DNA of 64,000 nucleotides from Chitiniphilus eburneus (GCF_005048205.1 NZ_SUMF01000012.1:1-64000), one strand, 5' to 3'; counted from the first letter of the stretch, positions 24,805-33,568 are shown. Translations and numbers: made by a program. The notes: a model not told the origin generated them from the sequence alone.

Positions 24805-26454
24805 ATGAACGCACGTATCACCCCCCGGGTGAGCCGGCTGCTGGCCGCGCTCGTCGTTGCATGTGGCGTCATGGCCGCGCACGCCGCGCCCGCCTGGCAG
24901 GAAGGCAGCACCTACAACGCCGGTGCCGTGGTGACCTACAACGGTCACGACTACAAGGCACTGGTCACCCATACCGCCTATACCGGCGCCAACTGGAACC
25001 CCGCTTCCACGCCGACGCTGTGGCAGGACCTGGGTGTGACGACCGGCACCCCGACGCCGACACCGACCCCCGCCGTCACCCCGACGCCCACTCCGGTGGT
25101 GCCGACCCCGACGCCGATCGTGACGCCCACCCCGACTCAGGTGGTGACCCCGACTCCCGCGAACACCGCTTGCTATCAGGCCTGGGCTGCCGGTTCGGTC
25201 TACAACGGCGGTGCCCGTGTGACCTACAACGGCGTGAATTACGAAGCCAAGTGGTGGACGCAGGGCGACAACCCCGCTCAATCGGGCGATTGGGGCGTGT
25301 GGAAGAACCTGGGCAACTGCGGCAGCACCACGCCGACGCCAGTGGTGACCCCCACCCCGACGCCGGTCGTGACGCCGACGCCGACCCCCGTGGTCACCCC
25401 GACGCCGACTCCGGTCGTAACGCCGACCCCGACGCCGGTGGTCACTCCCACCCCGACCCCGGTCGTGACGCCGACTCCGACACCGATCCCGGGCAACGAT
25501 GGCCTGCCCAAGCATGCGCTGATCGGTTACTGGCACAACTTCACCAACCCGGCAGGCCCGACCATGCGCATCCGCGACGTGTCGGATGACTGGGACGTGA
25601 TCATGCTGTCGTTCGGTGAAGATGCCGGTAACGGCAATGTGACCTTCACGCTGGACGCCAACGGCGGTACCGAGGCCGAGTTCATCGCCGACATCGCCGC
25701 CAAGCGCGCCAAGGGCAAGAAGGTGGTGCTGTCGCTGGGTGGCCAGGAAGGCCGGATGACGTTGAACACCACGGAAAACGTGAACAACTTCGTCAACAGC
25801 CTGTACAACCTGATCAACAAGTACGGCCTGGACGGTATCGACCTGGATCTGGAAAGCGGCGCGGGTGTGGTGCTCGGTACTCCGATCATCAACAACCTGA
25901 TCACCGCGATGAAGCAACTGAAGGCCAAGGTCGGCCCGACGTTCTATCTGTCGATGGCGCCGGAGCACCCGTACGTGCAGGGCGGCTACGTGGCGTACTC
26001 CGGTATCTGGGGGGCCTACCTGCCGATCATCGATGGTCTGCGCGACGATCTGACCATGATCCACGTGCAGTACTACAACAACGGTGGCCTGTGGACGCCG
26101 TATGGCCAGCTCAACGAAGGCACGGTCGATGGTCTGGTCGGCGGCAGCCTGATGCTGATCGAAGGCTTCAAGACCGTTGGTGGCGCGGGTTGGGAATTCA
26201 AGGGCCTGCGTCCGGACCAAGTGGCCTTCGGGGTACCGAGCGGCCGCAGTTCGGCCAACACCGGCTTCGTGACCACCGATGTGATCAACAAGTCGATGAA
26301 CTGCCTGACCAAGCTGGTCGATTGCGGCACCGTCAAGCCGAAGCAGGCCTATCCGACCACGCGTGGCGTGATGACCTGGTCGATCAACTGGGACAAGCAC
26401 GACGGCTACAACTTCTCCGCGCCGGTGAAGAGCCACCTGAAGACTCTGCCGTAA
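24805..26454 (+). CDS. Secreted GH18 chitinase, ChiD-like, with two CBM5/12 modules (cluster gene 7)
   Basis: A 549-residue exported enzyme related to cluster gene 4. Signal peptide 1-27 (MAAHA cleavage), CBM5/12 about 28-78, second CBM5/12 123-172 (AKWWTQG), a linker with six VVTPTPTP units, then a compact GH18 domain from about 233 (GLPKHALIGYWHNF). The catalytic motif is DGIDLDLE at 343-350, with Glu350 as proton donor; VVLSLGG, SMAPEHPY and MTWSINWD are also seen. The ATG at 24805 is preceded by GGATGGAGGAATCCA. Its own promoter lies upstream and a strong terminator follows, closing the cluster. Confidence 0.94.
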   Translation: MNARITPRVSRLLAALVVACGVMAAHAAPAWQEGSTYNAGAVVTYNGHDYKALVTHTAYTGANWNPASTPTLWQDLGVTTGTPTPTPTPAVTPTPTPVVPTPTPIVTPTPTQVVTPTPANTACYQAWAAGSVYNGGARVTYNGVNYEAKWWTQGDNPAQSGDWGVWKNLGNCGSTTPTPVVTPTPTPVVTPTPTPVVTPTPTPVVTPTPTPVVTPTPTPVVTPTPTPIPGNDGLPKHALIGYWHNFTNPAGPTMRIRDVSDDWDVIMLSFGEDAGNGNVTFTLDANGGTEAEFIADIAAKRAKGKKVVLSLGGQEGRMTLNTTENVNNFVNSLYNLINKYGLDGIDLDLESGAGVVLGTPIINNLITAMKQLKAKVGPTFYLSMAPEHPYVQGGYVAYSGIWGAYLPIIDGLRDDLTMIHVQYYNNGGLWTPYGQLNEGTVDGLVGGSLMLIEGFKTVGGAGWEFKGLRPDQVAFGVPSGRSSANTGFVTTDVINKSMNCLTKLVDCGTVKPKQAYPTTRGVMTWSINWDKHDGYNFSAPVKSHLKTLP

Positions 26455-26474
26455 TCCCGGCGGAGTGTGGTAAG

Positions 26475-26503
26475 AAAAACCGGGGCCCTGGCCCCGGTTT
26501 TTT
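26475..26503 (+). terminator. Intrinsic terminator closing the chitinase cluster
   Basis: AAAACCGGGGCC pairs with GGCCCCGGTTTT and is followed by more T residues, 20 bp after gene 7. It could also act against transcripts of the convergent small gene at 26537. Confidence 0.92.
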
Positions 26504-26536
26504 CATGTGCAACAGCAGAGGACTGCCGGTGCGATC

Positions 26537-26749
26537 TCAGTTGCTGCTGGGACCGCCACGCATCTGGATGCGCATCATCACGTTGTCCGGCTTTTCGTCG
26601 TTGGGCACGTTGAGGTTGCGGTATTGAGGCGGGGCATTGGCGACAGTGGAGTCGTTCTCGCTGAGCGTGGAAGCGTCATCGGCGAAAGCAGGCACCGTGC
26701 TCAGCGCAAGCAAGCCGGCAAGCAAGCCGATCGTAGCTGTACGTACCAT
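26537..26749 (-). CDS. Small exported peptide of unknown function
   Basis: A 70-residue product with a clear signal peptide (MVRTATIGLLAGLLALSTVP, cleavage likely after AFA at about 23), leaving a mature peptide of about 47 residues that is acidic and polar and ends RIQMRGGPSSN. It contains no cysteine. An AGGAGA ribosome site lies six bases before the ATG at 26749. No family is recognised. It is convergent with the last chitinase gene and divergent from marC. Clear signal peptide and ribosome site favour a real gene over chance. Confidence 0.65.
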   Translation of the reverse strand: MVRTATIGLLAGLLALSTVPAFADDASTLSENDSTVANAPPQYRNLNVPNDEKPDNVMMRIQMRGGPSSN

Positions 26750-26966
26750 GATTGATCTCCTAGTGGTCCGGGAAAGGACTCCACTATGAGAGATCGTGAG
26801 CGGCGTTGGTTCCGGGATGAACGGTAGCGCCGATCAGTGGATGAGCATTTCGGCCGTGTATCGAAATGGCCTGTCAATTTCACCGCCATTGACCTATTTC
26901 AAGGAAATTTGCCTGGCTAGGGTTCGCCCCGATGGCGGTAGCGCGGTGGATGCCTAGCATGCCTGG

Positions 26967-27569
26967 ATGGAATCCACTTCATTTCTTTCTGCCTTCGTCC
27001 TGCTGCTGCTGGTGACCGACCCATTCGGCAGCCTGCCGATCTTCGTTTCCCAGATGCGCAACGTGGCGCCACAGCGACGTACGATCGTGGTGGTCCGCGA
27101 AATTGCCGTGGCGTTTTGCGTGCTGTTCGCCTTCATGCTGTTCGGACGGCAGTTCCTGCATGTGATGCATCTGTCGGAAACGTCCCTGGGCATCGCGGGC
27201 GGCGTGATCCTGTTCCTGATCGCGCTGCGCATGGTGTTTCCGGCGCCACATGGCAACGGTGCCGACCACCCGACGGACGAACCGTTCGTGGTACCGCTGG
27301 CGATTCCGCTCATCGCCGGGCCATCGGCGCTGGCGACGGTGCTGCTGCTGGTATCGCGCGAGCCGGCCCGGTTGTGGGAATGGGTGACCGCCCTGGCGCT
27401 GACCATGATCGTCTGCGCGCTGACGCTGGCTTTCGCGGAGAAGATCAGCCACTGGCTGGGCGAACGGGTGACCACGGCGTTCGAGCGCCTGATGGGGCTG
27501 GTGCTCACCGCGATCGCGGTCCAGATGCTGCTCGACGGCATCCGGGATTACATCTCCAGCCTTGTTTGA
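26967..27569 (+). CDS. MarC family integral membrane protein
   Basis: A 200-residue inner-membrane protein with about six hydrophobic helices, typical of the MarC/YhgN (UPF0056) family. The start MESTSFLSAFVLLLLVTDPFGSLPIF contains the conserved D-P-F-G turn after helix 1; AIPLIAGPSALATVLLL and LGLVLTAIAVQMLLDGI-like C-terminal helices also match. The function of the family is not settled; the early link to multiple antibiotic resistance was not borne out. It is followed by rpiA on the same strand after 109 bp. Confidence 0.88.
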   Translation: MESTSFLSAFVLLLLVTDPFGSLPIFVSQMRNVAPQRRTIVVVREIAVAFCVLFAFMLFGRQFLHVMHLSETSLGIAGGVILFLIALRMVFPAPHGNGADHPTDEPFVVPLAIPLIAGPSALATVLLLVSREPARLWEWVTALALTMIVCALTLAFAEKISHWLGERVTTAFERLMGLVLTAIAVQMLLDGIRDYISSLV

Positions 27570-27678
27570 GTACGCGGCGGCCACACTGGCTGGCGCCGCT
27601 TGATCGCGAGCAGAGGGCGTGCCAAGGTTTGGCACTACAATCCTCGCCATTTTCCCGCATGCGAACCAGGAGCCATCG

Positions 27679-28335
27679 ATGAACCAAGACGAAATGAAAC
27701 GCGCCGCGGCCGAAGCCGCCATTGCCCATATTCCGGAAGACTGCATCGTCGGCGTTGGTACGGGGTCCACCGCCAATTACTTCATCGACGCGCTGGCGAA
27801 GATCAAGGGGCGCATCGTGGGCGCGGTATCGTCGTCGGAGGCGTCGGTGGCGCGCTTGAAGGGCCATGGCATCGCCGTGTTCGACCTCAATGGCATCGAT
27901 GCGTTGCCCGTCTATGTGGACGGCGCGGACGAGATCAACCACCAGTTGCAGATGATCAAGGGCGGCGGTGCCGCGTTGACGCGCGAGAAGATCGTCGCCG
28001 CCGTGGCGGAACGCTTCGTCTGCATTGCCGACGAAAGCAAGTACGTCAGCGTGCTGGGACAGTTTCCGCTGCCGGTGGAAGTGATTCCGATGGCGCGCTC
28101 CTACGTGGCGCGCGAGCTGGTGAAGCTGGGTGGACATCCCGCCTATCGCGAGGGCGTGGTGACCGATAACGGCAACGTCATTCTCGATGTGCACGGGCTG
28201 TCGATCACCGAGGCCACCAAGCTGGAAACCGAGATCAACCAGATCGTCGGCGTGGTGACCAATGGCATCTTCGCGCGTCGGCGTGCCGATGTGCTGTTGC
28301 TGGGCACGCGCGACGGCGTCAAGACCTATAGCTGA
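27679..28335 (+). CDS. rpiA: Ribose-5-phosphate isomerase A
   Basis: A 218-residue cytosolic enzyme that interconverts ribose 5-phosphate and ribulose 5-phosphate in the pentose phosphate pathway. The phosphate loop GVGTGSTA is at 25-32. Asp81 and Asp84 (DGADEI), Lys94 (IKGGGAAL) and Glu103 (TREK) match the E. coli active-site residues by position. The ATG at 27679 has AGGAG six bases upstream; longer in-frame readings lack a ribosome site. A phoU transcription unit follows. Confidence 0.97.
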   Translation: MNQDEMKRAAAEAAIAHIPEDCIVGVGTGSTANYFIDALAKIKGRIVGAVSSSEASVARLKGHGIAVFDLNGIDALPVYVDGADEINHQLQMIKGGGAALTREKIVAAVAERFVCIADESKYVSVLGQFPLPVEVIPMARSYVARELVKLGGHPAYREGVVTDNGNVILDVHGLSITEATKLETEINQIVGVVTNGIFARRRADVLLLGTRDGVKTYS

Positions 28336-28456
28336 ACGGCGCCACATTCCGGCCGGGGGCGCTCGCCAAGGCAGGCGGGCGCCTCTACACTGATTGCCTG
28401 GGGCCCGTGCACACTGCGTCGCCATGACGATTCGATCATTCCGATGTGAACGGGTT

Positions 28457-28474
28457 TTGAAACATTTATGTAAC
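28457..28474 (+). promoter_or_regulatory. Candidate Pho box upstream of phoU
   Basis: TTGAAAC-ATTT-ATGTAAC shows two 7-base half sites with an 11-bp period, similar to the candidate box before phoB. It ends 46 bp before the phoU ATG. This suggests direct PhoB control of phoU outside a pst operon. The match is degenerate and untested. Confidence 0.4.
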
Positions 28475-28520
28475 CTGGACCTGCTAATTTGCCATGATCA
28501 GTAAGCCGGAGAAACGACGC

Positions 28521-29234
28521 ATGTCCGAACATATTTCCAAGCAGTTCGATGCCGAGCTCGAAGCCATTCGTTCGAGCGTGCTGGGCATGGCCGGCTTGGT
28601 TGAAGAACAGGTTCGGCTGGCAATGCAGGCGCTTGCCACGGGCGACATGAGCATCATCGAAAAGGTGCTGGAGCAGGAAGACCGCGTGGACCAGATGCAC
28701 CTGGATCTGGACGACATGTGTATCCACATGATCGCGCGTCGCCAGCCCGCCGCGGGTGACCTGCGGATGGTAATGACGGTGATCAAGTCGGTCGAGGATC
28801 TCGAACGCATCGGCGACAAGGCCTCCCGCATCTGCCAGCGCGCCAAGAACATCTACGAAGCCGGCAAGCTCCAGGTGCCGCGCTTTGCCGAACTGAATCA
28901 CATCGCACAACAGGCGCTGGACATGCTTTCGCGCGCGCTGGATGCCTTTGCCCGGCTCGATGCCGTGCCCGCCACGGAGGTGAAGCGCGCCGACCAGGTG
29001 CTGGATGCGGAGTACCGCGGCCTGCAACGGCAATTGATCACCGTGATGATGGAAGACCCGCGTTCCATTTCGTTGACGCTGGATATCCTGTGGATCGCCA
29101 AGGCGATCGAGCGGATCGGCGATCTGGCGGTGAACGTGGCCGAGCAGGTGGTTTATCTGGTCAAGGGCCAGGACGTGCGCCACAAGAGCGTCGAAGAGAT
29201 GGACCGCGTGGTGACGGCCTCGCCGAGCGAGTAA
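28521..29234 (+). CDS. phoU: Phosphate transport/regulon modulator PhoU
   Basis: A 237-residue soluble all-helical protein made of two PhoU repeats. It restrains PhoR and phosphate uptake when phosphate is plentiful. The N-terminal repeat shows FDAELEAIRSSVLGMAGLVEEQ and ARRQPAAGDLRMVMTVIKSVEDLERIGD; the second repeat shows ILWIAKAIERIGDLAVNVAEQV, with the conserved E-R-I-G-D metal-binding turns. The ATG at 28521 was chosen to give MSEHISKQFDAEL. No pst transporter genes are adjacent. A terminator follows and ppx comes next. Confidence 0.95.
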   Translation: MSEHISKQFDAELEAIRSSVLGMAGLVEEQVRLAMQALATGDMSIIEKVLEQEDRVDQMHLDLDDMCIHMIARRQPAAGDLRMVMTVIKSVEDLERIGDKASRICQRAKNIYEAGKLQVPRFAELNHIAQQALDMLSRALDAFARLDAVPATEVKRADQVLDAEYRGLQRQLITVMMEDPRSISLTLDILWIAKAIERIGDLAVNVAEQVVYLVKGQDVRHKSVEEMDRVVTASPSE

Positions 29235-29252
29235 CCCTGTCCTTCTGCGATC

Positions 29253-29275
29253 GAGGCGGCTTCGGCCGCCTTTTT
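29253..29275 (+). terminator. Intrinsic terminator of phoU
   Basis: GGCGGC and GCCGCC pair around TTCG, followed by TTTTT, 20 bp after the phoU stop. Confidence 0.92.
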
Positions 29276-29355
29276 CGTTGCCGCGCCGCGCCGGTGTTTG
29301 CAAAAGGCCGGGGCCACCGCTATGTTAGGCGCCATCTTTCCCGACGGACCGCGCC

Positions 29356-30819
29356 ATGCCGGATCGCCCCCTGATCGCCGCTGTCGATCTCGGTTCCAAC
29401 AGTTTTCGCCTGCAAGTGATCCGGGTCGTCAGTGGCAGTCCCCGCCCGGTGACGACCTTGAAGGAAACGGTGCGACTGGGCGCCGGTCTGGACGGGGAGG
29501 GGACATTGACCGCCGCCGCGCAGGACGAAGCGGTGGCCGCGCTGGCCCGCTTCGCGCCGGTGCTGGCCGAACTGGGGCCGGACCAGGTGCGTGCCGTCGC
29601 GACCAATACCTTCCGGGTGGCCAACAATGCCACCGTATTCCTGCCACGCGCCGAAGCCGCGCTGGGTTTCCCCATCGAGATCATCGGCGGGCGCGAAGAG
29701 GCCCGGCTGATCTATCTGGGGGCCGCGCACAGCCTGCCGTCTTCCAAGGAACGTCGCCTGGTGGTCGATATCGGTGGTGGCTCCACCGAGCTGATCGTCG
29801 GGCGCCAGTTCACGCCGTTGTGTACCGAGAGCGTACCGCTGGGTAGCGTTTCCTGGAGCGCGCGATTCTTTCCCGATGGGGGCCTTTCCGAAGCGCGGTT
29901 GCGCGAGGCGGAGCTGGCGGCGCGGAGTGCCTTGCAACCCTTCGAGGCGGATTTCGGCAAGGCGCACTGGCAATCCTCGATCGGAACGTCCGGTACCGCG
30001 CGCGCGCTGGCGGATGTGCTGGAGGCGAATGGCCTGTCATCGCGAGGTATTTCGCGGTCCGGCCTGGGGCAACTACGGCAGGCGCTGTTGCGCGCCGGGC
30101 ACATCGACCATGTGAAGCTGGCCGGCATCCGCGAGGATCGCCGTCCCGTGATGGGCGGCGGCTTTGCCATCATGGCGGCGGTTTTCGACGCATTCGGCAT
30201 CGAGCAGATGGACATCACCTTCGGGGCATTGCGGGACGGGGTGATGTACGACCTCATGGCACGTCGTCGCGCGGTCGATGTGCGGGATCGCACCGTTGCC
30301 GCGTTCGCGAGGCATTGCCGGGTCGATGGCGCGCAGGCGGAGCGTGTGGCATTGCTGGCAGGAAGCCTGTTCGACCAGGTGACATCCGACGAGCCGGCGT
30401 TACGGCGGAGCCTGGCGGATGCGGCATTGCTGCACGAAGTGGGCGTGAGTATCGCGCAGGCTGATTTTCACAAGCATTCGGCGTATCTCTTGCGGCATGC
30501 TGACCTGGCGGGGTTTTCGCTACCCGAGCAGGAGCGGATGGCGGTACTGGTCTCGGCGCAGCGTGGCGTGCTGAGGGTGCCCGTTTCGCCATCGATGTGG
30601 CATGCGGTGCTGGCGTTGCGGCTGGCAACGCTGCTGTATCGCGCCCGTGCGGCATCGCCGCACCTGCCGTCGTTGGCCCTCGCAACCACAGGCGATGGCT
30701 ATTGCCTGACGCTGCCGTCGCGCTGGCTGGACCAGCAACCCGTGATCCGATTCGCTTTGAACGAGGAAGCCGACGTATGGCAAAAGGCCGGAAAGCCGCT
30801 GCGCATCCAAGCCGTCTGA
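29356..30819 (+). CDS. ppx: Exopolyphosphatase (Ppx/GppA family)
   Basis: A 487-residue ASKHA-fold phosphohydrolase that removes terminal phosphate from polyphosphate and may also act on pppGpp. The two phosphate-binding loops are AVDLGSNSFRL (9-19) and VVDIGGGSTELIVG (136-149). The C-terminal third, with LLHEVGVSIAQADFHKHSAYLL, resembles the HD-like helical domain of Ppx. The length is typical of the long Ppx/GppA form. Its end overlaps corA by 43 bp, so the two are probably co-transcribed. Neighbouring phoU and the upstream phoB-phoR place it among phosphate functions. Ppx and GppA cannot be separated with certainty from sequence. Confidence 0.92.
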   Translation: MPDRPLIAAVDLGSNSFRLQVIRVVSGSPRPVTTLKETVRLGAGLDGEGTLTAAAQDEAVAALARFAPVLAELGPDQVRAVATNTFRVANNATVFLPRAEAALGFPIEIIGGREEARLIYLGAAHSLPSSKERRLVVDIGGGSTELIVGRQFTPLCTESVPLGSVSWSARFFPDGGLSEARLREAELAARSALQPFEADFGKAHWQSSIGTSGTARALADVLEANGLSSRGISRSGLGQLRQALLRAGHIDHVKLAGIREDRRPVMGGGFAIMAAVFDAFGIEQMDITFGALRDGVMYDLMARRRAVDVRDRTVAAFARHCRVDGAQAERVALLAGSLFDQVTSDEPALRRSLADAALLHEVGVSIAQADFHKHSAYLLRHADLAGFSLPEQERMAVLVSAQRGVLRVPVSPSMWHAVLALRLATLLYRARAASPHLPSLALATTGDGYCLTLPSRWLDQQPVIRFALNEEADVWQKAGKPLRIQAV

Positions 30820-31877
30820 GACATCACCCCCGTGCGGACAAGGCGGGCAGCCCGCCGGGAACGCTGCGCTATGTCGGACCGGACAATCCGGAAGACACAC
30901 TGGCCACATTGATCGAGTTCGGCCCGGACGAAGGGGCGTTCTTCGAAACGCGCTTTACTTCGCTGGAGGAAGGCAAGCAGTACACGCCACAGCAGAAGAC
31001 TTTCTGGCTCAACCTGCATGGTCTGGGCAATGTGGAACTGCTGAAGTATGTGGGGCGGCGCTTCAATCTCCACCCGCTGGTGATGGAGGACATCCTCAAC
31101 ACCGAACAGCGCCCCAAGGTGGAAGTCTACGCGGGCTATCTTTTCATCATCGCGCGACTGGTACACCTGGAAGAAGGCGATCAACTGGGTAGCGAACAGA
31201 TCGCCATCGTCCTCGGTCGCGGCTTTGTGCTCACCTTTCAGGAAAAGCCGACCGGCACCTTCAACAGCATCCGCGAGAGCCTGAAGAACGCGCAGTCGCA
31301 GATTCGCAAGCTGGGCGCGGATTATCTCGTCTACTCGCTGCTGGACAAGCTGGTGGATCGCTATTTCGGTGTGGTGGAAAAGTTGGGCGAGCGGATCGAG
31401 CTGGTGGACGACGACATCGCCGCCGGCCCGGTGCCGGAACATATGAACGAAATCCAGAATCTACGGCGCGCGCTGCTTTATCTGAAACGCGGGCTGTGGC
31501 CCACGCGGGAAGTGGTCAACGTCATGCAGCGCGACGACCCGGATTTCTTTCATGCCGAAACGCAGCTCTACCTGCGAGATGTCTACGATCATACGGTGCA
31601 GTTGATCGAAAGCACGGAAGCGCTGCGGGATTTGGTGGGCAGCTTGCAGGACACCTATCTGGCGTTGCAGTCCAATCGGATGAACCTGCAGATGCGGATG
31701 CTGACCGCCGTGACCACCATTTTCATGCCGCTCTCACTGGTGGCAGGCATCTACGGCATGAACTTCGACAACATGCCGGAGCTGCACTGGCAGGACGGGT
31801 ACTTTCTGGTGCTGGGGGCGATGGGTATCCTAGCGGCGGGGCTGATTGGCTATTTCAAGCTGCGACGCTGGTTTTGA
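30777..31877 (+). CDS. corA: CorA family magnesium/cobalt transporter
   Basis: A 366-residue pentameric-type metal channel: a large cytosolic N-terminal domain, a long stalk helix, and two C-terminal membrane helices. The pore signature YGMNFDNMPE has Gly327-Met328-Asn329, followed by the second helix (YFLVLGAMGILAAGLIGYF) and a basic tail KLRRWF. The start at 30777 lies inside the end of ppx, preceded by GAGGAA; other starts further upstream would overlap ppx much more. The basic N-terminus (MAKGRKAAAHPSRLRHHPR) is longer than in many CorA proteins. Confidence 0.93.
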   Translation: MAKGRKAAAHPSRLRHHPRADKAGSPPGTLRYVGPDNPEDTLATLIEFGPDEGAFFETRFTSLEEGKQYTPQQKTFWLNLHGLGNVELLKYVGRRFNLHPLVMEDILNTEQRPKVEVYAGYLFIIARLVHLEEGDQLGSEQIAIVLGRGFVLTFQEKPTGTFNSIRESLKNAQSQIRKLGADYLVYSLLDKLVDRYFGVVEKLGERIELVDDDIAAGPVPEHMNEIQNLRRALLYLKRGLWPTREVVNVMQRDDPDFFHAETQLYLRDVYDHTVQLIESTEALRDLVGSLQDTYLALQSNRMNLQMRMLTAVTTIFMPLSLVAGIYGMNFDNMPELHWQDGYFLVLGAMGILAAGLIGYFKLRRWF

Positions 31878-32045
31878 CACGAGTTGTGGCGGATGCTCGC
31901 GGCGTTCGTCGCCGCTGCGACGGTCGTAGAGCACCAGGCCTTCCTCGGTTACGTAAGGCGGCTCCATAGCGACCACCTTGCGACGTTCTTCGCTACGGTT
32001 GACAAAGAAAAGCAACTCTTCTTGGGGTAATGGCAAGCTGGACAT
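31830..32045 (-). CDS. Small hypothetical protein
   Basis: A 71-residue reading from the ATG at 32045, which has AGGAG six bases upstream. The sequence holds RRSGDERRE and NRSEERRKVV, arginine/glutamate-rich motifs common in short uncharacterised proteobacterial proteins. There is no signal peptide or membrane segment. Its 3' end overlaps the 3' end of corA by about 48 bp on the opposite strand. No family is assigned; an in-frame ATG at 32051 is an alternative start. Confidence 0.5.
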   Translation of the reverse strand: MSSLPLPQEELLFFVNRSEERRKVVAMEPPYVTEEGLVLYDRRSGDERREHPPQLVSKPASQLEIANQPRR

Positions 32046-32120
32046 GGGCATCTCCTGCGAGAGCTTGTCAAGAAATGTTAGCGCAGAGCCGACAAACTGA
32101 ACAAAAGTTTCGCTCAACGG

Positions 32121-32618
32121 TTACCAGAACCACGCTACGGCAAAAACGCCCAGCATGGCTAGCGCTACCGCAATCTTTGCCACTGCGCCGAGGATCAATC
32201 CGATCCACGTAGCGATACCCACCTTGCCGGCTCGTTCCAGATCGCGTCGCGCATAATATTCGCCCAGCGCGGCGCCGACGAATGGGCCCAGCAGCAGGCC
32301 CGGCAGGCCGGCAAAGATGCCCAGCAGCGAGCCCAGGATCGAACCCCAGAGCGCTTCCTTGCTGGCGCCGTATTTCCTGGCGCCCAGCGCGCCCGCCACG
32401 TAGTCGAGCACGATGGACAGCAGGAGCAGGATGCCCAGGACGATGAAAGGCAGCCAGCCGACTCGTTGAAATCCGTCTGCCCAGGCGGCAACCAGCATGC
32501 CGCCGAAGATCATGGGTGTGCCCGGCAGCATCGGCAGCAGCGTGCCGAGGAAGCCGACCAGCACCAGCACCGCAGCCAACAGGTACCAGCCGGCCTGGGC
32601 CGTCATCAGTTCAGTCAT
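32121..32618 (-). CDS. DUF456 family membrane protein
   Basis: A 165-residue inner-membrane protein with four or more hydrophobic segments and glycine-rich turns. LVGFLGTLLPMLPGTPMIFGG near the N-terminus and GLPGLLLGPFVGAALGEYY in the middle are typical DUF456 features. The function of the family is unknown. It ends about 75 bp before the small hypothetical gene on the same strand and lies downstream of lgt, with which it may be co-transcribed. Confidence 0.88.
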   Translation of the reverse strand: MTELMTAQAGWYLLAAVLVLVGFLGTLLPMLPGTPMIFGGMLVAAWADGFQRVGWLPFIVLGILLLLSIVLDYVAGALGARKYGASKEALWGSILGSLLGIFAGLPGLLLGPFVGAALGEYYARRDLERAGKVGIATWIGLILGAVAKIAVALAMLGVFAVAWFW

Positions 32619-32690
32619 GGGGAATCCGACAAGGAGACATGTCGGAGGGAGCCCGCAAGCTGGATGAAGTTCCGCTTGCGGGCGAGTGGC

Positions 32691-33539
32691 TCAACGCGAG
32701 CGAGAGCTCCACCACAGCATGTGGGCGCCGATCAGGATCATGGGCAGCGATAGCCACTGGCCCATCGACAGGTTCATGGCCAGCAGCCCGAGGAAGTCGT
32801 CCGGCTCACGGGTGAATTCGGCGATGAAGCGGAACAGGCCATAGCCGAGCAGGAACATGGCCGAAACCTGGCCCGTCTTGCGTGGCTTGCCGGAATACCA
32901 CCACAGCAGGGCGAACAGCGTGAGGCCTTCCAGGGCGAACTGATAGAGCTGGGAAGGATGGCGCGGCAACATGCCGTATTGCAGCAGCCACTCCTGCCAC
33001 TGGGGGGTGGTCAGCGCGCTGCTGGCATCCGCCGCGCGGGCCTGCGGAAAGCCCATGGCCCAGGGCGCATCGATCCGGGTGACCCGGCCCCACAGCTCCC
33101 CGTTGATGAAATTTCCCAGCCGGCCGAATGCCAGTCCCAGCGGAACCAGCGGGGCGATCAGGTCGGTCACCTGCAGGAAGGTGCGCCCCGTCTTGCGACC
33201 GAACAGCCACATGGCGACCAGCACGCCGAGGAAGCCGCCATGAAATGCCATGCCACCTTCCCAGACCTTGATGATGTCGATGGGGTGGTGCAGGTAGAAG
33301 TCCGGCTTATAGAACAGTACGTAGCCCAGCCGCCCGCCAAGAATGACCCCCAGTACGCCATAAAACAGCAGATCGTCCATCTCCTGGCTCTGCCAGCCCG
33401 GGGGATTGCCGCGCTTGATGCGCCAGCGGCCCAGGCCGAGGAACAGCAGGAAACCCACCAGATACATCAATCCGTACCAGTGCACCGACACGGGGCCGAG
33501 CGAAAAGGCAATGGGGTCGAATTGCGGATGGACGAGCAT
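32691..33539 (-). CDS. lgt: Prolipoprotein diacylglyceryl transferase
   Basis: A 282-residue inner-membrane enzyme that attaches diacylglycerol to the lipobox cysteine of prolipoproteins, the first step of lipoprotein maturation. The Lgt signature [14 protein letters not shown] is at 139-152 (Arg140, Glu148), and His100-Gly-Gly lies in AFHGGFLG. About seven membrane helices are visible. It is divergent from ilvD, an arrangement often seen in Neisseriales. The lipoprotein at 36055 is a likely substrate. Confidence 0.97.
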   Translation of the reverse strand: MLVHPQFDPIAFSLGPVSVHWYGLMYLVGFLLFLGLGRWRIKRGNPPGWQSQEMDDLLFYGVLGVILGGRLGYVLFYKPDFYLHHPIDIIKVWEGGMAFHGGFLGVLVAMWLFGRKTGRTFLQVTDLIAPLVPLGLAFGRLGNFINGELWGRVTRIDAPWAMGFPQARAADASSALTTPQWQEWLLQYGMLPRHPSQLYQFALEGLTLFALLWWYSGKPRKTGQVSAMFLLGYGLFRFIAEFTREPDDFLGLLAMNLSMGQWLSLPMILIGAHMLWWSSRSR

Positions 33540-33568
33540 GGGCAGGGGCTTTCCGATAAAATCGGCGC

